In this document: in pieces, positions 1-6,506 of the stretch
Layout of the letters: each line of letters starts with the position of its first letter
How positions within the stretch are numbered: the first letter of the stretch is position 1
The notes under the pieces: generated by a model
The model's input: only the letters and a program-made list of their open reading frames with translations
What the model was told of the DNA's origin: nothing
Databases searched by the model: none
Assembly: GCA_016841745.1 (NCBI GenBank)
Contig: JAENYO010000003.1
Coordinates: forward strand, 296,277-360,276
Length of the DNA stretch: 64,000 nt
Origin: Acetomicrobium hydrogeniformans
GTDB lineage: Bacteria > Synergistota > Synergistia > Synergistales > JAFGMB01
Direction: 5' to 3'
Position numbers and translations under genes: made by a program

Positions 1-2
1 GG

Positions 3-248
3 TCCCTTTTATTCGGTGCTGCAGCCCTTGGGTGTATTTTTCATGGCCTGAAGTATGATGACAGCGTTTCCAGAGGTTTCGGTATCACTTTCCTTCTTAT
101 CAATTTTTATACCAGGTTTTTCGAGTTCTTCTGGGGTAGCCTGCACAAGGCAGTTTTCTTTGCAGTTCTTGCTGTCAGCTTCTGGGTCATAGGCCACCAT
201 GCCGAGAGGATCTGGAACATGGGAGAAAAACGGAAAGAAAATATGTAG
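3..248 (+). CDS. C-terminal part of a multi-pass membrane protein (DUF2157-like), partial
   Basis: The frame beginning at base 3 is open from the window edge to TAG at 246-248, giving 81 residues whose start lies upstream. The product reads as two or three hydrophobic segments (SLLFGAAALGCIFHGL, then FAVLAVSFWVIGHHAERIW) joined by a short polar stretch with an NFYTRFFEFFW motif, and it ends in a basic tail. This pattern resembles the C-terminus of DUF2157/DUF4401-type predicted membrane proteins. That is a judgement from memory, not a search. An antisense reading frame over the same bases has no recognisable content. A clear ribosome site for the next gene follows, so this is the end of the upstream gene. 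Function unknown. Confidence 0.6.
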   Translation, partial: SLLFGAAALGCIFHGLKYDDSVSRGFGITFLLINFYTRFFEFFWGSLHKAVFFAVLAVSFWVIGHHAERIWNMGEKRKENM

Positions 249-323
249 TTTCACGGCTACGCAGGTTATTTTCCTGATAAGAGAATCAAGTTCGATGTTT
301 CATGGTTTAGAGGAGGTGTATTT

Positions 324-743
324 GTGGGTGCCTGTTTTGTAATTCAATGTAAAAACTGTTCTTTTGATGTGAAGACAGACGGTCCCTGGCAATTCTACAG
401 GGATAATGATGGAACAATTCAAGATTACGGTCATCCCTGTCCTGTCTCGGAAGAGGCTTCAGAACATGGAATAGACGGTTTGTATGCAAACATGTTCTGT
501 CCTCAATGCGGGAAGATCTCAAAGGTGGTTCTTGTGGAATACGAAATTCCAAGGGAAAGTGCCTTTGAACTCTGGCTTCATGCCGACGAAGATATAGATG
601 GATATCTGGAACAGAATCCAATGAAATGTGCCCGGTGCGGCTGCGAGGATCTTCTGCTTGAGCCTCCTGAAGAGGATGAGAAAATTATTTGTCCGGAGTG
701 CAGGGAGGGAATTCTTTCAGGCGAACTTGAATGGGTTTCGTGA
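324..743 (+). CDS. Cysteine-rich zinc-ribbon protein of unknown function
   Basis: The 139-residue protein starts at GTG 324 behind AGGAGGTG at 310-317. Four CxxC-type knuckles are visible: CKNC near residue 10, CPQC near 60, CARCGC near 98 and CPEC near 122, so it probably folds as two zinc ribbons or rubredoxin-like knuckles. The rest is acidic, and there is no signal peptide or membrane segment, so it should be cytoplasmic. It lies just upstream of two rhodanese selenoproteins but about 125 bases away from the first, so co-transcription is uncertain. I do not recognise a specific family. The protein probably binds zinc; a nucleic-acid or protein-binding role is only a guess. Confidence 0.7.
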   Translation: MGACFVIQCKNCSFDVKTDGPWQFYRDNDGTIQDYGHPCPVSEEASEHGIDGLYANMFCPQCGKISKVVLVEYEIPRESAFELWLHADEDIDGYLEQNPMKCARCGCEDLLLEPPEEDEKIICPECREGILSGELEWVS

Positions 744-868
744 AATGCGGACTCTGGATCTGTGTGCAGGTAATTATACTAGGCAACTTAACTTAACTAA
801 ACGCAAAAGCAGCAATTGACATCTTCATTATGGTAAAATGCTATTTATACTATGATGGAGGTGATCCT

Positions 869-1279
869 ATGTTTCAAAAAGCTGGCAAAGCTCTCCTCCT
901 TTTTCTATTGTTTATGGTGATTTTTATGACACCTGTAATTTCTGAAGCTGCAGTTCCAAAGATCAAAGTAGATGACCTCAACAGTATCTGGGGAGAAGAA
1001 AATCTTGTTATTATCGATGTCCAGAAACAAAGCGACTGGGAAGAGAGCGATAAAATGATCCAGGGTGCTGTCAGGGAGGATCCGGAGAAGACGGCAGAAT
1101 GGATGAAAAATTATCCCAGGGATAAGAAATTTGTTCTTTATTGTGCCTGACCATTTGAATTTACCAGCGCCAGGGTGGCGCAGACAATGATTCAGGCGGG
1201 GTATGAGAATGTACAGGCCCTGCAGGGAGGCTGGAAAGCCTGGGTCAAAGCCGGTTATCCGGTACAGCCCAGAGAATGA
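869..1279 (+). CDS. Exported rhodanese-domain selenoprotein (Sec at UGA 1148), copy 1
   Basis: Reading through the in-frame TGA at 1148-1150 gives a 136-residue protein. ATG 869 was chosen because GGAGGTGATCC (857-867) lies directly before it. Residues 1-24 form a signal peptide or anchor (KALLLFLLFMVIFMTPVISEA), followed by one rhodanese domain. The active-site loop reads YCA-U-PFEFTSAR. By spacing to the following helix, the UGA occupies the catalytic Cys of the CPNE-type loop seen in single-domain rhodaneses. After the UGA the frame continues with typical C-terminal rhodanese sequence (VQALQGGWKAWVKAGYPVQP). A hairpin with bacterial SECIS geometry starts 16 bases after the UGA. The retained Cys two residues before Sec makes a CxU pair that could be redox active. 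Likely role: periplasmic sulfur or selenium transfer, or redox chemistry. A plain pseudogene is unlikely because a paralogue carries the same UGA. Confidence 0.88.
1148..1181 (+). promoter_or_regulatory. Selenocysteine UGA plus SECIS-like hairpin, copy 1
   Basis: TGA 1148-1150 is followed by a perfect 5-bp stem, GCGCC (1167-1171) with GGCGC (1177-1181), around the loop AGGGT. The loop begins 22 bases after the UGA, within the range used by bacterial SelB. The loop carries G residues of the kind SelB contacts. The same stem at the same distance recurs in the second copy, although the loop and flanks differ. That is the pattern expected if the RNA structure is under selection. Confidence 0.8.
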
Positions 1280-1313
1280 TCATTCTATAAAATGCTTAAT
1301 GTAACGATCCTTT

Positions 1314-1349
1314 AAAAGACAGCCTGAAGAGCGGGCTGTCTTTTCTTTT
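1314..1349 (+). terminator. Rho-independent terminator after rhodanese copy 1
   Basis: AAAAGACAGCC (1314-1324) pairs perfectly with GGCTGTCTTTT (1334-1344). The stem is followed by further T-rich sequence. It lies 35 bases after the full-length stop at 1279, supporting the read-through gene end. Confidence 0.85.
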
Positions 1350-1517
1350 AAGATCAATAGCTATTATTAAATCCAGGAGTTAAATCATGACTTGTTCAAT
1401 TTCAAATTGAAATTTGTTATTCCTGTAGATCTGGATAAATAACCCTGGGAGAATATTTATATATATTTAAACATGTATTATGTTAAAATGTGAAAATACA
1501 TGAAAGGAGGTGGCATT

Positions 1518-1925
1518 TTGTTTCTGAGAATTAGAAAACCCCTGTTCCTGGTTCTATTGTTTTCGCTCTTTCTGTTCATTCCCATGGTCGCAGAAGCTGT
1601 TCCAAAGATCACTGTAGATGAACTCAACAGTGTTTTGGGAACAGAAGATCTTGTGGTAATTGATTCAAGGAAGACCAGTGACTGGAATAAGAGTGATGAG
1701 ATGATCGAGGGTTCCTTCAGAGGAGATCCCTGGAAGACGGAAGAATGGATTCCAGATTACCCTAAGGAGAAGAGATACGTTATCTATTGTGCCTGACCCT
1801 TCGAATTCACAAGCGCCAGTGTGGCGCGAAAAATGATCGATGCAGATTTCGAAAATATTCAGGTTCTCAAGGGAGGCTGGAAAGCCTGGATTAAGGCGGG
1901 TTATCCGGTACAACCAAAAGAGTAG
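1518..1925 (+). CDS. Exported rhodanese-domain selenoprotein (Sec at UGA 1794), copy 2
   Basis: This paralogue of the preceding gene is 135 residues when TGA 1794-1796 is read as Sec. Translation probably starts at TTG 1518, which sits 6 bases after GGAGGT (1506-1511); the ATG at 1500 lies upstream of that ribosome site. A signal peptide (FLVLLFSLFLFIPMVAEA) is followed by VPKITVDELNSVL and the rhodanese fold. The active site reads YCA-U-PFEFTSAS and the protein ends IKAGYPVQPKE. The copies differ at many positions, yet the UGA, the CxU spacing and the SECIS-like hairpin are all kept, so the UGA is under selection. Each copy has its own terminator, so they are separate transcription units. 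Function as for copy 1; the division of labour is unknown. Confidence 0.88.
1794..1827 (+). promoter_or_regulatory. Selenocysteine UGA plus SECIS-like hairpin, copy 2
   Basis: TGA 1794-1796 is followed by GCGCC (1813-1817), loop AGTGT and GGCGC (1823-1827). Stem sequence and UGA-to-loop distance are identical to copy 1, while the bases between them have diverged (CCATTTGAATTTACCA against CCCTTCGAATTCACAA). Confidence 0.8.
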
Positions 1926-1960
1926 TTTTTTATATAAATATTACAGATGAGTAAACCTCT

Positions 1961-1994
1961 GAAGACAGCCCTGGAGTGGGCTGTCTTCTTTTTT
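1961..1994 (+). terminator. Rho-independent terminator after rhodanese copy 2
   Basis: GAAGACAGCCC (1961-1971) pairs with GGGCTGTCTTC (1978-1988) and is followed by TTTTTT. The stem resembles the terminator of copy 1, as expected if the whole unit was duplicated. Confidence 0.9.
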
Positions 1995-2117
1995 GGAATT
2001 TCAGATAGTAAGGGTTTGAAAACCGGATCTATCGTGCTACGAAAACAATAATATGTGCTACAATACTGAAAGTATTCAGAATCTGTTTTTCCTAATCCCT
2101 GTTACGAGGTGATTGTT

Positions 2118-3239
2118 ATGCCTTCCAGAAAAATATGTTATATAACCATTATTGCTTTAATTTTACTGATCTCTTTTTCAGGAGTTCTCTCAGCAGAGAA
2201 TGGTTTAGCCGTAAAGGATGCTTTTGGCGATGTTCTGAGTCCTGATGGAAAAATCGAAAAAGTGCTATGTTCCGGCCCCGGTTGCCTCAGATTGCTTACC
2301 TATCTTCAGGCTCACCAGACGATTTCGGGAGTGGAGGATATCGAGAGAAGAAACATCCCGATAGACCCAAGACCTTATTTTCTTGCAAATCCCTTTTTCA
2401 GAAATCTGCCCCAGATAGGTGAATTTCGAGGTCTTACAAGGTCTGAGCTTGTAGTTTCACTTGAGTCTCTTCCGCAGGTTATTTTCAAAACCTATCCTGA
2501 GATGGGAACTCCGGCAGGAAAGCTTCAGGAATCTACTGGTATACCCGTTATCCCTCTTGAATACGGGAACCTCTTCAGCCAGAAAGAGAAACTCTATAGC
2601 TCTATCCGTATCATGGGACAGATCATGGATAAAAAAGACAGGGCGGAAGCCATCATTGATTTTATTGAAGGTGCCATAGAGGATCTTTCCCGAAGGATGG
2701 AGGGGATTGAGGAAGTTTCCAGAAAAACCGCCTATGTGGGAGGTATCGCCTACAAGGGGCCCCATGGCCTTCGCTCGACGGAAAAGGGATATCCTCCTTT
2801 TATGTTCACGGGAACCAGGAATGTGGCTTTCGCGGGAGAGGAACTTAAAGGTTCATCTTCTCAAGCAGATGTTTCGAGGGAAAAGATCCTGGAATGGGAT
2901 CCTGAGGTCATATTTGTCGATCTTTCCACCCTCAATGCTCCAGAAGGTGCAAGTGCCCTTGCTGAACTAATACAGGATCCCCTCTGGCAGGATCTCCGGG
3001 CTGTAAAGTCAGGAGAGGTTTATGGAGTGCTTCCCTATAACTGGTATTCCCAGAATTTCGGGAGTATATTGGCAAATGCTTATTTTATAGGTAAAATACT
3101 TTATCCTGATCGTTTTCAGGATGTTGATCCGGAAGTAAAGGCTGATGAGATATTCCGATTCCTTGTGGACAGGGACGTGTTCCATGTTATGAAGGATTCC
3201 TTCAAGGAAATGGCCTTCGAGAGGTTGGAGCTGAAATGA
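2118..3239 (+). CDS. Substrate-binding protein of a FecB/BtuF-type ABC transporter
   Basis: This is the first gene of a four-gene operon. ATG 2118 is preceded by ACGAGGTGAT, which fits better than the upstream GTG. The 373-residue product starts with a signal peptide (ICYITIIALILLISFSGVLS) and then shows the periplasmic-binding pattern of metal-chelate transporters: DAFGDVLSPDGKIEKVLC at the N-terminus, VVSLESLPQVIF near residue 120 for the first lobe, and ILEWDPEVIFVDLSTLN near 260 for the second. There is no lipobox Cys, so it may be held by its N-terminal helix or be free outside the membrane. With the FecCD permease and ATPase downstream it should deliver a chelated metal, corrinoid or cofactor. 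The FmdE-family gene at the end of the operon hints at molybdenum or tungsten metabolism, but the substrate is not determined. Confidence 0.85.
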   Translation: MPSRKICYITIIALILLISFSGVLSAENGLAVKDAFGDVLSPDGKIEKVLCSGPGCLRLLTYLQAHQTISGVEDIERRNIPIDPRPYFLANPFFRNLPQIGEFRGLTRSELVVSLESLPQVIFKTYPEMGTPAGKLQESTGIPVIPLEYGNLFSQKEKLYSSIRIMGQIMDKKDRAEAIIDFIEGAIEDLSRRMEGIEEVSRKTAYVGGIAYKGPHGLRSTEKGYPPFMFTGTRNVAFAGEELKGSSSQADVSREKILEWDPEVIFVDLSTLNAPEGASALAELIQDPLWQDLRAVKSGEVYGVLPYNWYSQNFGSILANAYFIGKILYPDRFQDVDPEVKADEIFRFLVDRDVFHVMKDSFKEMAFERLELK

Positions 3240-3242
3240 TAT

Positions 3243-4310
3243 ATGCATATTGAACGGGGCCATGATCCGGCTGCTTACAGAGTATATATAGGAAGAAAAA
3301 AAACCTTTCTCTTTCTGGGTGGAGCAATGCTATTCCTGCTGTTTATACTGTCCCTTTCACTTGGACCGGTAAGACTTTCTCCATCCCATGTCCTCAGAAC
3401 ACTTATGGGTCAGAATGTTTCCAGACAAGCCAGTCTTATCATATGGAAGATACGTCTTCCCCAGGCTTTAGCTGCGATAGCTGCAGGGATAGGATTGGCC
3501 GTATCTGGAGGAGTAATGCAGTCTCTTTTAAGAAATCCGCTGGGATCTCCTTTTACCCTGGGAATCTCCCAGGCTGCTGCCTTTGGTGCAGCTTTTTCAG
3601 TTAGTTTTCTTGGTACAGGAGGAATGCAGAGCACTCTTGCCAATGCAGTAACCATAAATAACTTTCCCATTACTATCCTTTTTGCTTTTGGATCAAGCAT
3701 GATAGCCACCATGGTGATCCTTGCCCTTTCAGGGCGCAGGAACATCTCTCCCGAGTCTATAGTGCTTTCGGGAGTGGCAGTGGGATCTATATTCACTGCA
3801 GGGACCCTTATTCTTCAGTTCTTTGCTGATGATACCGAACTTGCGGCCATGGTATTCTGGACATTCGGCGATCTGGCCAGGGCTGGCTGGTCCCAGGTGA
3901 TCTTCCTTACCGCTATATCCATTTTATCAATGTTTTTCTTTCTCTGGAGATCCTGGGATTACAATGCAATTGACGCAGGAGAAGAATCTGCTCTTTCCCT
4001 TGGTGTTAAAGTTAAGAAGGTGCGTCTTTTCGGAATGTTCATGGCATCACTGATAACTGCTCTTATTGTTTCCTGCGTGGGTGTGATAGGTTTTGTGGGT
4101 CTTGTGGCTCCTCATATGGTTAGAAGGATATTAGGAGATGACCACAGGTTCCTCATTCCGGGAGCTGCCATAGTCGGGTCCCTCCTTCTCCTTGGTGCGG
4201 ACCTTGCTGCAAGAACCATTATCGCTCCCCGAATACTTCCTGTATCTGTCCTTACATCCTTCCTTGGTGCTCCTCTTTTCATTTACCTCATAATAAGGGG
4301 GAACAGGTGA
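3243..4310 (+). CDS. FecCD/BtuC-family ABC transporter permease
   Basis: The gene starts three bases after the binding-protein stop and encodes 355 residues, normal for the family. After a short polar N-terminus comes TM1 (TFLFLGGAMLFLLFILSLSL), then the family block with IWKIRLPQAL, GLAVSGGVMQSLLRN and PLGSPFTLGISQAAAFGA. About nine or ten membrane segments can be counted. The cytoplasmic ATPase-coupling loop near residues 280-295 reads GFVGLVAPHMVRRILGDDHR. The stop overlaps the start of the ATPase gene, so translation is probably coupled. It forms the channel of the importer encoded by this operon. Confidence 0.92.
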   Translation: MHIERGHDPAAYRVYIGRKKTFLFLGGAMLFLLFILSLSLGPVRLSPSHVLRTLMGQNVSRQASLIIWKIRLPQALAAIAAGIGLAVSGGVMQSLLRNPLGSPFTLGISQAAAFGAAFSVSFLGTGGMQSTLANAVTINNFPITILFAFGSSMIATMVILALSGRRNISPESIVLSGVAVGSIFTAGTLILQFFADDTELAAMVFWTFGDLARAGWSQVIFLTAISILSMFFFLWRSWDYNAIDAGEESALSLGVKVKKVRLFGMFMASLITALIVSCVGVIGFVGLVAPHMVRRILGDDHRFLIPGAAIVGSLLLLGADLAARTIIAPRILPVSVLTSFLGAPLFIYLIIRGNR

Positions 4311-5152
4311 TGATACTGCAGGTAAGGGGAATGACCTTCGAGTATCCTTCCAGACCGGTGTTGAATGATATTACCCTTAGCGTTTCTCCGGGGGAGACCG
4401 TTATGATAATGGGACCAAACGGAGTAGGCAAGTCAACTCTCCTCAAATGTATGAACGGGATCCTTACTCCCGGTGCAGGAAGAATGCTCCTTGATGAAAA
4501 GGATCTTTTATTTCTTTCACAAAGGGATATCGCAAGGTTGGTGGGCTATGTTCCACAGAGGACCCAGCCTGGAAGGGTCTCCGTTTTTGATGCCATCCTT
4601 CTAGGCCGAAGGCCACATATGGGTTGGCATGTTGGGGAAAATGACCTGAAAGCAGTTGATGGAATAATACAGACCCTTCATCTGGAAGACCTTGCCCTTC
4701 GAAGCCTGGATGAAATGAGCGGAGGGGAGATCCAGAAGGTTATGATAGCAAGGGCTCTGGCCCAGGAACCAGGACTTCTTCTTCTCGATGAACCTACAAG
4801 CAGCCTGGATTTACGGAACCAGGTTGAGGTAATGGAGATCCTGGACCATGTAGTAAGAGGTCATGGGCTCGCAGCTCTTGTTACAATGCATGACCTGAAC
4901 ACTGCCTTCCGTTTTGGCCACCGTTTTCTGTTCCTTAAAGATGGAAGTATAGCCTATTCATTGAGCAGAGAAGAGATAACCGAATCGGTCATTGAAGATA
5001 TATATGGTCTCAAGGTGGAGCTTGCCTTTGTGGGAAATGTACCGGTGGTTATCCCCTCTGTGGTTCTGGAAGGCCCCCTTGCGGGAGAGGATTTTCACGA
5101 TCATTCAAGTGGGGAATATCCTGCTTCTCTTGTCAGGAAAAACGCATCATAA
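4307..5152 (+). CDS. FecE/BtuD-family ABC transporter ATP-binding protein
   Basis: This 281-residue ATPase powers the importer. Walker A is GPNGVGKST (residues 36-44), the Q-loop lies around VPQRTQP, the signature is MSGGEIQK (about 142), Walker B is LLLLDEPTSSLD (about 162) and the H-loop is MHDLN. The start is either GTG 4307, overlapping the permease stop, or ATG 4310, which is well spaced from AAGGGGGAAC. The C-terminal 40 residues after VELAFVGNVPVVIPSV are His/Asp-rich (GEDFHDHSSGEYPA), a small extension that could bind metal. The next gene, of the FmdE family, follows after 38 bases. Confidence 0.92.
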   Translation: MMILQVRGMTFEYPSRPVLNDITLSVSPGETVMIMGPNGVGKSTLLKCMNGILTPGAGRMLLDEKDLLFLSQRDIARLVGYVPQRTQPGRVSVFDAILLGRRPHMGWHVGENDLKAVDGIIQTLHLEDLALRSLDEMSGGEIQKVMIARALAQEPGLLLLDEPTSSLDLRNQVEVMEILDHVVRGHGLAALVTMHDLNTAFRFGHRFLFLKDGSIAYSLSREEITESVIEDIYGLKVELAFVGNVPVVIPSVVLEGPLAGEDFHDHSSGEYPASLVRKNAS

Positions 5153-5190
5153 ATTATCAATATTGACCTTGTTATTCAGGAGGTTGTTAT

Positions 5191-5802
5191 ATGTCTGAAC
5201 CCATAATTACCGAAGGACTTATCCATAAATGTATCGATTTTCACGGCCACTGGTGTCCGGGACTTGCCACTGGTATTCGGGCAGCTGAATATGCTTTGCT
5301 GGAATTCGGCCACAGCTCGGATGAAGAGATAGTTACTGTAGCCGAGACAGACTTCTGCGGAGTGGATGCCATCCAGTTCCTCACAGGATGTACCCTGGGA
5401 AAGGGCAATCTTGTGATAAGGGAATTCGGAAAGGTGGCTTTCAGCTTTTATCGCCGAAGTGATGGAAAAGCCCAAAGGATAGTACTCAGACCTGCAGAAG
5501 AAACAGACCGGGAAGAGTATAGGGAACTGCAGAAGAAAAGTAACGAAGGTTCCCTCTCTGAAGATGAGTGGACCCGATTTCTGGAACTCAGGGATGAACA
5601 TTCCGGTATGATACTGGGGACAGATCTGGAAGACCTGTTCGAGGTCAAGGAAGTTCAGTTCCCTGTTCCTGAATATGCTCCCATGAAAAAAAGCGTTCTC
5701 TGTGAAGACTGTGGAGAAATGGTGATGGAGACAAAGGCAAGGTTTTCCGGGGGACGGGTTCTCTGCATTACCTGTTTTGATAAGTTGAATCCTCGTTTCT
5801 GA
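5191..5802 (+). CDS. FmdE-family protein with C-terminal zinc ribbon
   Basis: The 203-residue protein begins at ATG 5191 behind CAGGAGGTTG. The N-terminal domain has the FmdE hallmarks: FHGHWCPGLATGIRAAEYAL (residues 14-33), AETDFCGVDAIQFLTGCTLGKGN (about 52-74) and FGKVAFSFYRR. The domain is named from a gene in molybdenum formylmethanofuran dehydrogenase operons and is common in bacteria near metal or pterin cofactor genes. The C-terminus carries a zinc ribbon, CEDCGEMV through CITC. Its position at the end of a FecCD-type importer operon is a recurrent arrangement and suggests it handles the imported metal or cofactor. The biochemical activity of the family is not settled; Mo/W-pterin chemistry is an inference. 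Confidence 0.82.
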   Translation: MSEPIITEGLIHKCIDFHGHWCPGLATGIRAAEYALLEFGHSSDEEIVTVAETDFCGVDAIQFLTGCTLGKGNLVIREFGKVAFSFYRRSDGKAQRIVLRPAEETDREEYRELQKKSNEGSLSEDEWTRFLELRDEHSGMILGTDLEDLFEVKEVQFPVPEYAPMKKSVLCEDCGEMVMETKARFSGGRVLCITCFDKLNPRF

Positions 5803-5849
5803 TCCAGACAAAAACGAGTCAGAATAACTTAAGTTTTCACCATGTAATC

Positions 5850-5890
5850 AAGAGCAGTCAACAGTTTTTCTGTTGGCTGCTCTTTTCTTT
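5850..5890 (+). terminator. Rho-independent terminator of the ABC transporter-fmdE operon
   Basis: AAGAGCAGTCAACAG (5850-5864) pairs with CTGTTGGCTGCTCTT (5870-5884), with one G-T wobble, around a T5 loop. It is followed by TTCTTT. Confidence 0.9.
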
Positions 5891-6506
5891 AAATAGAGCT
5901 CTGTCTGGAACCTTTTCAGTAAGGACTCCCAAACAGATGGATTAGTATCTTAAATATTGGCCCAATATGGTAGATACAAATACAGGGACAATTTAACCAA
6001 TAGTTAATATAGATTTGTTACAGAAATAAAAAAACAAAAACATCATCCGAATATTGATACCGCAAATCATTCCAGTCCCTTTCATTTGAGATAATGCCCG
6101 CTTTGTAACAATACTTTTCTGTGATGAATATCAATATAAATGATACAAGAATTGATTATTTCCTAAAAAGTGAGCTAAGGATTCTTAAAAGAATAAGACT
6201 TCACAAAGAGATGGAAATCCTTGGGGTAATATATTAATATAAAGCTAAGAAACAGATTCATCAGTGTCATTACAGCCTATTATACGGAAAGTAGGTGATG
6301 TTATATCCTTAAGTATATGGTTTTTATAATTTAAAGTTAACAGAAAAGAGAGTCCCGAATTGTCCAATGTTCTAAACTCCATTTCCACGCTTTACTTTTC
6401 TGCTTACACCAACTTTATTTTCAGAACGTTGTTTTCTTTCGAAATAGTTTCAATTCAGTTCACAAAAAGGTTAGTTCCGCATTATTCTTAGGGAGGAATA
6501 GAAAAG
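5891..6506. other. AT-rich 0.6-kb intergenic region upstream of the beta-helix gene
   Basis: I see no open frame with coding character here. It contains an extended inverted repeat at 5945-5977, listed separately, several A/T runs, and the ribosome site AGGGAGGAA just before ATG 6507. The long distance to the next gene leaves room for a regulated promoter and a long leader, but I could not pick a convincing -35/-10 pair. Confidence 0.5.
5945..5977. repeat. 33-bp two-part inverted repeat
   Basis: GTATCT (5945-5950) pairs with AGATAC (5972-5977), and inside it ATATTGG (5954-5960) pairs with CCAATAT (5962-5968), with three-base spacers (TAA and GGT) on each side and one central C. Two nested arms with symmetric spacers look more like a protein-binding operator than a terminator, since no T tract follows. 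Confidence 0.5.

Noticed and set aside
9..254. Minus-strand frame over the first 250 bases
   Set aside because: The plus strand encodes the hydrophobic end of a membrane protein in the same bases, followed by a proper ribosome site for the next gene.
869..1279. The two rhodanese genes as simple nonsense pseudogenes
   Set aside because: Both copies keep the same UGA, intact sequence after it, the same hairpin at the same distance, ribosome sites and terminators. Independent decay would not preserve these.
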